Of a stretch of DNA of 64,000 nucleotides, positions 26,715-35,450 are shown in pieces. The stretch's first letter is position 1; every line of letters starts with the position of its first letter. Made by a program: the position numbers and the translations under genes. The stretch lies in contig NZ_QAOK01000002.1 of the NCBI RefSeq assembly GCF_003050865.1, positions 62,001 through 126,000 on the forward strand. The letters run 5' to 3'. The notes under the pieces were generated by a model. It worked only from the letters and a program-made list of their open reading frames with translations. It did not search any database and was not told the origin of the DNA. The DNA is from Nitrosospira multiformis (GTDB lineage: Bacteria; Pseudomonadota; Gammaproteobacteria; Burkholderiales; Nitrosomonadaceae).

Positions 26715-26748
26715 AGTAATTCACGTTTCTGCTAAATCGTGAATTACT
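26715..26748. repeat. 11-bp inverted repeat
   Basis: AGTAATTCACG (26715-26725) and CGTGAATTACT (26738-26748) are perfect complements separated by 12 bases. It lies between the MqsA-like remnant and the sigma-54 activator gene that ends at 26868. It may be an operator or a weak terminator; no uridine tract follows. Confidence 0.5.
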
Positions 26749-26867
26749 CGTCGCTGGTAACCCGGCCATATCTGGATGGGTAACCAAGGAGAAAGTGTGG
26801 GTGTTCAGATTCAGAATGAGTAGCTCAAAGCGCTAAGGATCGGGAGGGGAATCTGAAAACAGGAGAA

Positions 26868-27842
26868 TCAGTGTTCTACAAAGACTTTGCTTTTATTCAT
26901 ACTATGCTTTTTTAGCAATTTCCCAAACGCGCGACGATCTTTTCCGACAAGGCTCGCAGCTTTTGTGACGTTACCCTGCGCTCTGACCATGGCTTCGGCG
27001 AGGTAATACTGTTCAAAAGTTGCTATGGCGCGATTTTTGGCCTCGGTGAAGCTCAAGCCGTTCAACTCGGGGAGGCGGCGGTCAAATCCCGATCGCCGTT
27101 CGACTTCGGTGGGCGCGAGCGATGCGATATTTATGACAGATTCGTCGGCGAGAAGATACTCGCGATAGATCAGATTTTCCAGTTCCCGTATATTCCCCGG
27201 CCAACTGTATTTATCAAACCATGCGATAGTATTCGGATGTAAAGTTTTGTTGCCACGGTTAAAACGCGCGGAGCATTCGCGCAGGAAGTAATCTGCCAAC
27301 AGAGCCGCGTCACCTTGGCGCTCACGGAGTGGCGGCAGGGTGAGGTACATGATTTTGAGGCGAAACAGAAGATCGAGCCGGAATTCGCCTTTCTCGGCCA
27401 GTTGCCCTAAGTTTCTGTTACTGGCGATGATTATCCTCACGTTTGCAGAGCGCGCCGTCCCGCTTCCCAGTGGAAAGTACTGCTGATCCTGAAAGAACCG
27501 GAGCAGGGTAACTTGCGCTTTGGGAGATAACGCATCCACTTCATCCAGGAAGAGTGTGCCGGACTGCGCGTGCGCAATCAGACCTGGGCGTTTCGACTGC
27601 GCCCCGGTGTAGGCGCCCCGTTCGTGTCCGAACAGTTCGTTTTCAACGAGGGTGTCCGGGATGGCGCCGCAATTTATCGGCACAAACGGGCCGTCTCGCC
27701 TCGTGCTGCTGCCGTGAATTGCCCGTGCGGCCAGTTCTTTTCCTGTGCCTGTTTCGCCTTCGATAAGAACAGGTGCGTCGCAACCTGCAATTTTCTCAAT
27801 GAGCTGGGTAACTTTTGCGAAGGCAGGGGATTGTCCAATCAT
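26868..27842 (-). CDS. Sigma-54-dependent transcriptional activator lacking a receiver domain
   Basis: Bacterial enhancer-binding protein of 324 residues consisting of an AAA+ domain and a C-terminal DNA-binding domain only. Walker A is GETGTGKE (29-36), the sigma-54 contact loop is GAYTGA (76-81, the usual GAFTGA with F to Y), Walker B is TLFLDEVD (96-103) and the sensor/arginine region is RFRLDLLFRL-like (EFRLDLLFRLKIMYLTLPPL). A Fis-type helix-turn-helix lies near the end (GNVTKAASLVGKDRRAFGKL). Without an N-terminal sensory domain its activity would be controlled by expression or a partner protein, as for PspF. Targets cannot be seen in the window; the adjacent FecR-TPR gene is one candidate, with no promoter evidence. 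Confidence 0.85.
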   Translation of the reverse strand: MIGQSPAFAKVTQLIEKIAGCDAPVLIEGETGTGKELAARAIHGSSTRRDGPFVPINCGAIPDTLVENELFGHERGAYTGAQSKRPGLIAHAQSGTLFLDEVDALSPKAQVTLLRFFQDQQYFPLGSGTARSANVRIIIASNRNLGQLAEKGEFRLDLLFRLKIMYLTLPPLRERQGDAALLADYFLRECSARFNRGNKTLHPNTIAWFDKYSWPGNIRELENLIYREYLLADESVINIASLAPTEVERRSGFDRRLPELNGLSFTEAKNRAIATFEQYYLAEAMVRAQGNVTKAASLVGKDRRAFGKLLKKHSMNKSKVFVEH

Positions 27843-28158
27843 GTTCTCTGCACCTGGGAGCGGGAAGATTAATCAATTCTTATCAATTCTTACGTAAGGG
27901 ATTCAAAAAAGCCGTGTGGAACTCATCTTTCTGCATGGCTCCTCGTGGTATAAGTATTAAAGGACAAGATTAAATACGCCGGTAGCTGTAAAATCTTACA
28001 GGTTAAAGGTACCCCCTCAGTCTGGTGCTTCCTCGCAGCGTTTCCATCGTATTTCCATTGCTAATCATTGCTAATCATTGCTAATTTTCACGGTTTAACA
28101 CATATTCACGTGCCTGCCTTCGTTTGATCCATCAATTCAGCTACTTCCTGTAATACCA
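27843..28158. other. Intergenic region with 10-bp direct repeats
   Basis: A divergent intergenic region. Near the activator gene ATCAATTCTT occurs twice in tandem (about 27873-27892), and nearer ispD CATTGCTAAT occurs three times in tandem (28056-28085). Both repeats have a 10-base period, about one helical turn. No gene or clear promoter was recognised. Confidence 0.5.
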
Positions 28159-28854
28159 ATGCAAAATTTCTTCGCACTCATCCCGGCGGCAGGTTCAGGC
28201 TCGCGCATGGGCGACCAGATGCCCAAGCAATACTTGCCCCTGGCAGGAAAACCCATGATTCGTCATGCGCTGGCAACGTTGTGCAACTCGCCCCGCCTTT
28301 CCCGAGTCTTTGTTGTGCTGTCTCCGGGAGATGGAGAGTGGGCGCGCCATGACTGGTCAGAATTTTCAAACAAGCTGTCGATGCTCGAATGCGGGGGAGC
28401 TACACGGGCCGAGACCGTGCTGAATGGTTTAAAAGCAGCGCAGGAAGAGACGGCGATCGAGGATGATAACTGGGTGCTGGTCCATGATGCTGCACGGCCC
28501 TGTTTAGGAGAGAAGCTTCTGGATAAACTGATGGATGAACTGGAAGAGGATGAGGTAGGTGGATTACTCGCGGTTCCGGTCGCAGACACCTTGAAGCGAA
28601 GCGATTCCACTTGCCGGGTTGAACGTACAGAACCGAGGGAAGGGCTTTGGCAGGCCCAAACACCGCAGATGTTCCGGTACCGAACGCTGGTGGACGCCCT
28701 GAGCAGGGCTGGAGGTGTAACCATGACTGACGATGCAGGCGCGATCGAAGCACTGGGTCTGCGCCCAAAACTGGTTCTGAGCGATGCGCGCAACCTGAAA
28801 GTTACTTATCCTCAGGATCTCGCACTGGCGGAGTTGATACTGAAAAATCTGTAA
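28159..28854 (+). CDS. ispD: 2-C-methyl-D-erythritol 4-phosphate cytidylyltransferase
   Basis: Third enzyme of the MEP isoprenoid pathway, 231 residues, joining CTP and methylerythritol phosphate. The nucleotide-binding motif [20 protein letters not shown] is at the N-terminus, followed by [10 protein letters not shown] and the conserved [26 protein letters not shown]. Length is normal. ispF follows on the same strand but is separated by 292 bases containing short palindromes, so they may be separately transcribed. Confidence 0.96.
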   Translation: MQNFFALIPAAGSGSRMGDQMPKQYLPLAGKPMIRHALATLCNSPRLSRVFVVLSPGDGEWARHDWSEFSNKLSMLECGGATRAETVLNGLKAAQEETAIEDDNWVLVHDAARPCLGEKLLDKLMDELEEDEVGGLLAVPVADTLKRSDSTCRVERTEPREGLWQAQTPQMFRYRTLVDALSRAGGVTMTDDAGAIEALGLRPKLVLSDARNLKVTYPQDLALAELILKNL

Positions 28855-29146
28855 ATGGTAGTGAAGTGGTGACGGTTGCGGCTTATTAGCCAGTTGTAGT
28901 AGTAGATCCAGCCATCGGTGAACAAGATTCGGGCAAAGCCCGACCTGCTACTTCTAGCATCTGTGGGGGGATGGAGGTCGCAAGCTGTAACCCATCATTG
29001 AATAATAGGATGATTGCACTTCGCTCCACCCATCCTGCAGCTGAGCAATTTTTATCATAGTAGGTCAGGCTCTGCCTGACGAGTCACGCAAAGCACCGAT
29101 TACTGTTTCTCATATTTTTCCCGGAATTAAACAAGAAGAGGTGATA
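28855..29146. repeat. REP-like palindromes between ispD and ispF
   Basis: Short palindromic words recur here: GGGCAAAGCCC (about 28934) and CAGGCTCTGCCTG (about 29066), with 'gacctgcta' and 'gtaggtcagg' in opposite orientation around them. This is the structure of an extragenic palindromic pair. No gene is visible. Confidence 0.5.
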
Positions 29147-29644
29147 GTGGACGGATTCAGAATCGGGCAGGGTTTTGATGTACACCAGCTGGTCGAGGGT
29201 CGTAAGCTTATTATCGGCGGAGTGACCATTCCCTACGAGAAAGGTTTGCTGGGGCATTCCGACGCGGATGTACTGCTGCATGCAATATGTGACGCGGTAC
29301 TGGGAGCTGCGGCATTGGGTGACATCGGCAGGCATTTTTCTGACACTGATCCGCGTTACAGGAATATTGACAGCCGCGTGCTACTGCGGAGCGTGGGCAA
29401 CCTCCTTGCGGAACGCGGCTACAGGGTGGTGAATGTCGATGCCACTATCATCGCACAGGCGCCTAAAATGGAGGCTCATATACCTTCCATGATCGGAAAT
29501 ATTGCGGAGGACCTGAGCATGCAGCCCGGAGATGTCAACGTCAAGGCCAAGACCGCTGAACGTCTTGGTCCGGTAGGGCGAGGCGAGGGAATAGAGGCGG
29601 AAGCGGTATGCCTGATTACCCGAATAAATCAAGCGAATGACTGA
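29147..29644 (+). CDS. ispF: 2-C-methyl-D-erythritol 2,4-cyclodiphosphate synthase
   Basis: Fifth enzyme of the MEP pathway, about 165 residues, forming the cyclic diphosphate with release of CMP. Zinc ligands lie in GQGFDVHQL (D and H) and in [14 protein letters not shown]. The C-terminal [19 protein letters not shown] is the family signature. GTG 29147 fits best because GAGG lies five bases upstream and the family begins just before 'RIGQGFDVH'; GTG 29141 would add two residues. No fusion to ispD, unlike some bacteria. Confidence 0.95.
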   Translation: MDGFRIGQGFDVHQLVEGRKLIIGGVTIPYEKGLLGHSDADVLLHAICDAVLGAAALGDIGRHFSDTDPRYRNIDSRVLLRSVGNLLAERGYRVVNVDATIIAQAPKMEAHIPSMIGNIAEDLSMQPGDVNVKAKTAERLGPVGRGEGIEAEAVCLITRINQAND

Positions 29645-29715
29645 GCGAAAAACAATCGGGACGTAAATTGAGTGGAAAGTGACCGGCGGGTGAGCGGGTA
29701 GATGAATGGTGGCAG

Positions 29716-30297
29716 ATGGCTGAAGAGACCAGGCTTGTCAGACAAAAAACAGTACGCCTGTTTTTTGCGATATGGCCCGACAGGGAAGCCTGCATGCAGC
29801 TGGTACGGCTGACCGGGCGATTAGCATCGTTTTGCGAGGGGCGGAAAACAAAAACGGACAACATTCACCTCACATTGGTTTTCGTAGGGGAGGTGGATGC
29901 AAGCCAAATGGCTGCTTTATACAAGGCAGCGGATGAAATCAAGGATTCCGGGGGGCGCGCTTTCGATCTGATTATCGAAAGAATCTGCATGTGGAAGCGC
30001 AAGAATATCGTTTATGCGGAAATCAGCGAGATTCCCCAGCCGCTCATCGATCTGGTCGAAGCTTTGCAGAGCAGACTTTCATTGGCAGGATTTTCATTGG
30101 AGGAGCGGCCTTACAAGCCCCATATCACGCTCATGAGGAATGCATCCTGTAAAACGCTGCCTGAGCTGGCAGAACCGATGGTGTGGCGGGTGCGGGAGTG
30201 GGTATTGGTTAGATCGGACCGGACCAGCGACGGTTCGGTTTATACGCCGATCGGCCGCTGGTCTCTGGAAGGATGGTCAAACCATCCTAATAACTGA
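29716..30297 (+). CDS. thpR: RNA 2',3'-cyclic phosphodiesterase
   Basis: 2H phosphoesterase of 193 residues (ThpR/LigT). It opens with VRLFFAIWPD, and both HxTx catalytic motifs are present: HLTLVFVG in the N-terminal half and HITLMRNA in the C-terminal half. It hydrolyses 2',3'-cyclic phosphates on RNA to 2'-phosphates; the physiological substrate is unclear. It follows ispF by 71 bases on the same strand and is convergent with the host-attachment-like gene, with only four bases between them. Confidence 0.9.
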   Translation: MAEETRLVRQKTVRLFFAIWPDREACMQLVRLTGRLASFCEGRKTKTDNIHLTLVFVGEVDASQMAALYKAADEIKDSGGRAFDLIIERICMWKRKNIVYAEISEIPQPLIDLVEALQSRLSLAGFSLEERPYKPHITLMRNASCKTLPELAEPMVWRVREWVLVRSDRTSDGSVYTPIGRWSLEGWSNHPNN

Positions 30298-30301
30298 ATA
30301 A

Positions 30302-30742
30302 TCAAAGATAAATGCAGCTCTCCAGTTGTTTTACCAGGTTTCTTTCATTGGCCCTGGTGTAATCCTTTTCAAAAGTATCGCTTACGAGGTTGCGCACCTG
30401 GCTTCCAAGATTGCTATTGATGAGACCGATAAATGGCGCCGATACAACCAGGATCAGGCGTTGATAACTGTTGGTTTTGCGCCCATTCTCCAGTTCCCGG
30501 GCTAGCTGCGAGGCGAAAGTCCATGCCTCATGCTGCTTTGGATCGGTGGCGGGTATGTAGGAGCCGCGACCATTCCCGTTACTTCTGTTATGTCCCGGGC
30601 GATCGGTAACCAGGTCCACCCGCTTCTCCCTGCTGGCGTCATGCCGGAATTCCCTGAGTTTCTGTAATCCTTTTCTTGGGCCGTAGTTTGCGTAAAGATA
30701 TGCTGCGCTTGCGTTTGCAACCAGAATCCACGTGATGCTCAT
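30302..30742 (-). CDS. Host attachment family protein (baeRF-like)
   Basis: Protein of 146 residues of the 'host attachment protein' family. It opens ITWILVANASAAYLYANYG, continues with a charged spacer and HEAWTFASQLARELENG, then LILVVSAPFIGLIN, which are characteristic. The family is related to the archaeo-eukaryotic release-factor-like baeRF fold; the name comes from an Agrobacterium protein and the true role is unknown. It is a single gene, convergent with thpR and divergent from tsaB. Confidence 0.82.
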   Translation of the reverse strand: MSITWILVANASAAYLYANYGPRKGLQKLREFRHDASREKRVDLVTDRPGHNRSNGNGRGSYIPATDPKQHEAWTFASQLARELENGRKTNSYQRLILVVSAPFIGLINSNLGSQVRNLVSDTFEKDYTRANERNLVKQLESCIYL

Positions 30743-30872
30743 GACTCCTCCGTGCGAGTAGTGATAAAGTTAAACGAACTGGAGTGTTGCTCAACAATAG
30801 ACAATGATTTCTCCGCCGAAGTTTCCATACGGGTTGTCATTGTACTGACATTATGCTCGATATTTCTTCGAC

Positions 30873-31550
30873 TTGGCCTTGAAAATTCTCGCTTTCGATA
30901 CATCCAGCGAATATTGTTCTGTTGCGCTGTTGCTGGAGCGTGACCTCCTTGGTGAGGAGGTTCTTGCGGGACAGCGCCACTCCGAACTCGTTTTGCCGAT
31001 GGTGAGTCGAATACTGGATGAAAGCGGACTGACGCTGGTACAACTGGACGGCATCGCTTTCGGCTCGGGTCCCGGATCCTTCACCGGGTTGCGCATTGCC
31101 TGCGGAATAGCGCAGGGACTGGCTTTCGGGGCGGGACTGCCAGTGATCGGAATAGGTACATTGGAAGCATTGGCACAGCAAGCTGGTGGAACACAGGTCA
31201 TCACCGCGCTGGATGCGCGCATGCACGAGATCTATCATGCTGCTTACAGGAAAGGGCTGGACGGATGGCAAGCCGTGAGCGAGCCCATACTCTGCCTGCC
31301 GCAAAATGCGCCTCCGCTGCAGGAGCAGGACTGGACAGGTTGCGGCAGCGGGTTCGATATGTATCCCACAGTGCTGCGCAAACGTTACGAAGGCTACCTC
31401 AATCACATCATCAGCGGCGTCCGGCCGGATGCGCGGGCAATGACGCAACTGGCTGCACCCCGATTCGCGAGGGGACAGGGGCTCGATCCGGCTGATGCCG
31501 CTCCGCTCTATATTCGAAACAAGGTGGCCCTGAAGGAAAAGGAGCGATGA
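30873..31550 (+). CDS. tsaB: tRNA threonylcarbamoyladenosine biosynthesis protein TsaB
   Basis: Non-catalytic Kae1/TsaD-like partner of 225 residues, required for the t6A37 modification of ANN-decoding tRNAs. The ASKHA-fold N-terminus ILAFDTSSEYCSVAL and the motif GSGPGSFTGLRIACGIAQGL are diagnostic. The start is a TTG (30873 or 30879) without a clear ribosome binding site; no ATG fits the family length. It overlaps rimI by four bases in the conserved tsaB-rimI-udg operon. Confidence 0.93.
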   Translation: MALKILAFDTSSEYCSVALLLERDLLGEEVLAGQRHSELVLPMVSRILDESGLTLVQLDGIAFGSGPGSFTGLRIACGIAQGLAFGAGLPVIGIGTLEALAQQAGGTQVITALDARMHEIYHAAYRKGLDGWQAVSEPILCLPQNAPPLQEQDWTGCGSGFDMYPTVLRKRYEGYLNHIISGVRPDARAMTQLAAPRFARGQGLDPADAAPLYIRNKVALKEKER

Positions 31551-32008
31551 GTGCCCAATTGCAGGAAGCGCCCCGAATAAGGCGAATGGTGCCCTCAGAC
31601 CTCGAAGCGGTAGTGACGATTGAGAGGGAGGTTTTTCTTTTTCCGTGGACTCAGGGCAATTTCAGCGATTCGCTCGACGCAGGCTATCATTGCCGGGTAT
31701 TGGAGCAGGATGGACATATTTTTGGATATGGCGTAATGACAATCGGGGCAGAAGAAGCACATTTGCTGACGCTCAGTATTGCGCCGGAATCACAAGGAAA
31801 GGGTTGGGGTGAAAAATTGCTGCGCCATTTCATCGGGATTGCAAGGGAGCAGCTGGCGCTCACCATGTTTTTGGACGTGCGCGAATCCAACCATGCTGCT
31901 GCCCGGCTGTATGAACGTCTCGGATTCAGGCAGATCGGGAAGCGCAAGGATTATTATCCCGCAATGGGCGGACGCGAAGACTCGCTGGTGATGGAACTGG
32001 TGTTGTGA
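31547..32008 (+). CDS. rimI: Ribosomal protein S18 alanine N-acetyltransferase
   Basis: GNAT acetyltransferase of 153 residues that modifies the N-terminal alanine of S18. Motif A for acetyl-CoA binding is the stretch LSIAPESQGKGWGEKLLRHF, with the downstream DVRESNHAAARLYERLGFRQ and RKDYYP characteristic of RimI. It overlaps tsaB and udg by four bases each (ATGA-type), showing translational coupling. Confidence 0.93.
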   Translation: MSAQLQEAPRIRRMVPSDLEAVVTIEREVFLFPWTQGNFSDSLDAGYHCRVLEQDGHIFGYGVMTIGAEEAHLLTLSIAPESQGKGWGEKLLRHFIGIAREQLALTMFLDVRESNHAAARLYERLGFRQIGKRKDYYPAMGGREDSLVMELVL

Positions 32009-32805
32009 TCAGCAACGACAGAAAACGGATCAGACGCGGCGAGATACTCAAAGAGTTGGGGTTGACGCCGGTATGGCGCGTCAGGGAACGTACCGACGAT
32101 GAGAGTGTACCCGCAGTGCTGGAATCGGTTCAGGTGACGGTAGCGCCGGTTGTTGCGCATCCCGAATTCGAAGAACAGGTAGAACAGGCTTGCGTGCGAT
32201 CTGTCGACGCGGCAGAGAAGCGCCGGGCGACGATTCTGCAGATGGACTGGGATCAGCTTAAAGAGAGTGTGGAAGGCTGTGTGGCTTGCCAGCTATGCAA
32301 CTCACGTACGCGCACCGTGTTTGGCGTAGGGGATCCGGGTGCGGACTGGCTTTACGTAGGTGAAGGACCCGGTGCGCAAGAGGATGCGCTTGGTGAACCC
32401 TTTGTGGGGCAGGCAGGCAAGCTGCTGGATAACATGCTGATGGCCATTGGTTTAAATCGAGGTCGCGATGTTTTTATAGCCAATATCGTAAAATGCCGCC
32501 CGCCTGGCAATCGCGAGCCTTCGGACGACGAAGCGCAATGTTGCGAGCCGTACCTCGCGCGGCAAATCGAGCTGCTCAAGCCGAAGCTGATTGTTGCGCT
32601 TGGCAAAACCGCCGCCAGGAATCTGCTCAATACCGATGCAAGCATAGGCAGCCTTCGGGGCAGACTCCATCAGCACGAAGGTATTCCGGTGATCGTCACT
32701 TATCACCCGGCTTATCTGCTGCGCACGCTGGTTGCCAAAGCAAAGGCATGGGAGGACCTGTGTTTCGCCCAAAGCACTATGCAGGCCTTGAAGGCCTCGG
32801 AATAA
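32005..32805 (+). CDS. Family 4 uracil-DNA glycosylase (iron-sulfur)
   Basis: Uracil-DNA glycosylase of 266 residues, removing uracil from DNA. Motif 1 is GEGPGAQEDALGEPFVGQAG, and motif 3 is TYHPAYLLR. The Fe-S cluster cysteines are in CVACQLC, in IVKCRPPGN and in the later AQCCEPY. The first 85 residues are a variable N-terminal extension typical of the beta/gammaproteobacterial, bacteriophage SPO1 polymerase-like members. The start is a GTG overlapping rimI by four bases. Together with dut in the window it serves uracil exclusion. Confidence 0.92.
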   Translation: MISNDRKRIRRGEILKELGLTPVWRVRERTDDESVPAVLESVQVTVAPVVAHPEFEEQVEQACVRSVDAAEKRRATILQMDWDQLKESVEGCVACQLCNSRTRTVFGVGDPGADWLYVGEGPGAQEDALGEPFVGQAGKLLDNMLMAIGLNRGRDVFIANIVKCRPPGNREPSDDEAQCCEPYLARQIELLKPKLIVALGKTAARNLLNTDASIGSLRGRLHQHEGIPVIVTYHPAYLLRTLVAKAKAWEDLCFAQSTMQALKASE

Positions 32806-32845
32806 ATCCGCGTTTGGGAACAGCAGGCGATACAGTCTCCTGGCA

Positions 32846-33289
32846 TTACTCCTTGGGGGGCCGTTGTGATTCCATATTTGCAGAGGAGTCCATTTTTTGC
32901 TTGAAAAGTAGCGCGCGGAGAGCTTCATTTGCGGCTTTGGCCGCCTCCGGGTCGGAATCATCCAGGTGACGGCGAAGCTTCCCTTCGGATTCCGCCGCAC
33001 CGATGTCCCCCAGCATCGTTAAAACCAGCGGCATGTTTCTGCGATTTTCCAGCTCGTGCTCCAAAAGAGGGATTGCCTTGCGGCCGCTCTGCACGAGGAA
33101 CATCCCGGCCAAAGTCCTCACATTTTCGTTTGGCGAACTTAACCCCTCGATCAGCCTCTGTCCGCTGGCGCCCGTACCGAACAGTTTCCAGACCATGTTT
33201 GCGCGGTACAAGTCGGCTGCTTTGATGAGCCATTGCGAGCTTTCCCCCTTGCCATTCAGTGATCCTTCAGATTTTCGTTGGGACGTCAT
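32846..33289 (-). CDS. HEAT-repeat protein
   Basis: Soluble protein of about 147 residues with two or three HEAT-like alpha-helical repeats (LIEGLSSPNENVRTLAGMFL, AIPLLEHELENRRNMPLVLT, LRRHLDDSDPEAAKAANEAL). Start ATG 33289 was preferred over 33349 because the upstream 20 codons lie inside the preceding gene's end and no repeat is found there. It overlaps the alpha/beta-hydrolase-like gene by 23 bases, so the two are probably coupled in translation. Likely a binding scaffold; partner unknown. Confidence 0.65.
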   Translation of the reverse strand: MTSQRKSEGSLNGKGESSQWLIKAADLYRANMVWKLFGTGASGQRLIEGLSSPNENVRTLAGMFLVQSGRKAIPLLEHELENRRNMPLVLTMLGDIGAAESEGKLRRHLDDSDPEAAKAANEALRALLFKQKMDSSANMESQRPPKE

Positions 33290-34478
33290 ACCGTATCCAT
33301 ATATCCGGCTCGTGAGGTGCGGAATGGTCGAACCAGACAGGTAATACATTTTCTATGATATCCGGATGGTTGAATCGCTGCCCGCCGCGATCCGCCAGAA
33401 TCACCAGATCCAGTCGCACCCGCACCGATACCACGCGGTTTACGTGTCCGAAGTTGGGCCAGTACTTGTGGGGATGTACCGGACAGGCGAGGAGAACCAT
33501 TCTGCCGATATCGATTGCCTGGTTTGCCAGCAGGACGACGTTGGCTCCATGGCTATGGGCAAAAAAATCCGGTGATTCAAGTCCCTTGCCTTGCACCCAT
33601 GCCGTCAGCGTAAGCGCTGCCAAGGCGCGGGCTTGGTCGCTGTATCCGCCGGACCATTCAAATCGGTCCGATCCTGAATAAACGGAGGGGTCTACGGATT
33701 GCAGAATATAAGTGTGAAAGTCTCCCCCCGGCTGCCACCAGCTAGCTGTTCTCGCCCAGGTGCCATGGATAATGAGGCTGGTGTGAGCAGGCTCGCCTTC
33801 TCCCCCGTAGTCGGTATTTTGTAAAAGGGGCACCAGCGCGGGGTGTTCCGGCAGTATGCGCGCCAGTGCGGTGGCGGCCACATCCCGTATCAATAGTTCC
33901 TTGCTTGCTGTGCCTAGGGCAAGAATGGACACAAGGCGCTCCATGTCGCCTTGAAAAGTGGGGTGAGGTATGAAGAATCCGTCAACAGCGTCCAGATACG
34001 AGATGGCAGCTGCGACCCGCACCAACTCATCGGAATGATGCAATGAGACCGCTAGAAGCCTGAGAAGCGACTGCGCGTCACGGATCTCGAAAAATTGGAC
34101 AGTATATTTCGTTTGCAGCTCGGAGATTGGTTTGGCATAAATCGGTTGGCCGATGAGAGTACCGCTTATCGTTCCGGGGGAGAGTGCGTTTTCCTTTTCA
34201 ATCTCATTGATGAGCTCAGTGAGCAGCAGATTTTCGGGTGACACTTCTATGCCCATCTTTGCCACATCTGGTGGGATGCCGAGCGATTCGAGGTCTTCAG
34301 GTGGAACGCTTTCAGGATCCGGCGGGCGTTTCCTGTAGCGAGCCAGGATATGCGTTGGCTTAAACAGTATGCCTGCATAGAGCAGAAAGGCGGCCTGCGA
34401 TTGGGCGGCAATGTCATTATCCATGCTGAAAGCATCTGGTATTCGGAGCGGCTTATCGACAACTGTGGAATAAGGCAT
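33267..34478 (-). CDS. Alpha/beta-hydrolase-like protein with HEAT-like N-terminal half
   Basis: Protein of 403 residues. The N-terminal half includes helical, HEAT-like stretches (LLRLLAVSLHHSDELVRVAA, LLIRDVAATALARILPEHPA). From about residue 235 a hydrolase-like fold begins (SLIIHGTWARTASWW), with the nucleophile elbow AHSHGANVVLL, where the first glycine of GxSxG is alanine. A late H in SAPHEPDIW or HNPD-like FNHPDI could complete a triad. Function and substrate are unknown; a lipase/esterase-like or inactive scaffold are both possible. It overlaps the downstream HEAT protein gene. Confidence 0.65.
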   Translation of the reverse strand: MPYSTVVDKPLRIPDAFSMDNDIAAQSQAAFLLYAGILFKPTHILARYRKRPPDPESVPPEDLESLGIPPDVAKMGIEVSPENLLLTELINEIEKENALSPGTISGTLIGQPIYAKPISELQTKYTVQFFEIRDAQSLLRLLAVSLHHSDELVRVAAAISYLDAVDGFFIPHPTFQGDMERLVSILALGTASKELLIRDVAATALARILPEHPALVPLLQNTDYGGEGEPAHTSLIIHGTWARTASWWQPGGDFHTYILQSVDPSVYSGSDRFEWSGGYSDQARALAALTLTAWVQGKGLESPDFFAHSHGANVVLLANQAIDIGRMVLLACPVHPHKYWPNFGHVNRVVSVRVRLDLVILADRGGQRFNHPDIIENVLPVWFDHSAPHEPDIWIRYDVPTKI

Positions 34479-34766
34479 GGTTTCTCCTTCGGGCAGGTGG
34501 TTTTTTGTTACACCTATTCGATCACGTCGCTTTTAATTCTAGGACAGCCTGCCTCGTTATGCTTCATTCAGGGAAAGCGGTTCGGCGGGGCAGAGTGCCC
34601 AATGATGTGGGATGAAAATGACTTCCGCGCGGGAATGATAACGAACTCGTCTCTCGAACTCATTCGATTAGTCCCTCTTGAAATCCGCGCACTCGTCCTT
34701 ATTTCTTTCCTTATTCATGAGTTCGCCTATACTTATCCATATCGGCATTTTTCCAGGAAGATTTTC

Positions 34767-35360
34767 ATGAACAACGTGCTGCGGTCTCTGATATTGCTTC
34801 TGGTGCTCAGCCTGAGTGGTTGTGGATACAATACCTTGCAGTCTACGGATGAGCAGATCAAGGCAAGCTGGGGTGAAGTGCTGAACCAGTATCAACGCCG
34901 TGCTGACCTCATCCCCAATCTGGTAAACGTTGTAAAAGGTTTTGCTGCCCAGGAGAAAGAAGTGCTGCTGGGCGTAACCAACGCGCGTTCCAGGGTGGGC
35001 AGCATCCAGGCCACGCCCGAGCTTTTCAATGACCCGGAGGCATTTGCGAAGTTTCAGAGTGCCCAAGGGGAATTGTCGAGTGCTCTGTCGCGTTTGCTGG
35101 TTGTAGTGGAGAAATACCCGGAACTGAAATCAAATGCCAACTTCCGGGAATTGCAGGCGCAACTGGAAGGCACGGAGAATCGTATTGCCGTGGCCCGTAA
35201 CCGTTACATCAAGGCGGTTCAGGAATACAACATCGTAGTGCGCTCCTTCCCCACCAACCTTACCGCGATGGTGTTCGGCTACAAGGTGAAGCCCAGCCTC
35301 ACCGTTGATGACGAGAAAGCGATTTCAACCGCGCCCAAGGTGGATTTCAGCAAGCCCTAG
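34767..35360 (+). CDS. lemA: LemA family lipoprotein
   Basis: LemA-family protein of 197 residues. The N-terminus is a lipoprotein signal with lipobox LSGC. The conserved region follows: SWGEVLNQYQRRADLIPNLV, then VTNARSRVG and RYIKAVQEYNIVVRSFPTN. ATG 34767 was chosen because AGGAAG precedes it by six bases and gives a proper signal peptide; a longer open frame from 34350 is spurious. It is followed by two TPM-domain genes, a conserved lemA-ygcG-TPM cluster. The role is unknown. Confidence 0.92.
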   Translation: MNNVLRSLILLLVLSLSGCGYNTLQSTDEQIKASWGEVLNQYQRRADLIPNLVNVVKGFAAQEKEVLLGVTNARSRVGSIQATPELFNDPEAFAKFQSAQGELSSALSRLLVVVEKYPELKSNANFRELQAQLEGTENRIAVARNRYIKAVQEYNIVVRSFPTNLTAMVFGYKVKPSLTVDDEKAISTAPKVDFSKP

Positions 35361-35450
35361 GCGGAAGAGGCGTTTGCTGATCTTGGAGCTTGAAATTGGA
35401 CTCCACCCATCCTACTCGCGACACCAGCCGGAAATGGCAAGGGCTTACAT

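Noticed and set aside
34350-34766. N-terminal extension of lemA
   Set aside because: The lipoprotein signal and the AGGAAG site both place the start at 34767; the extension has no homology-like content.
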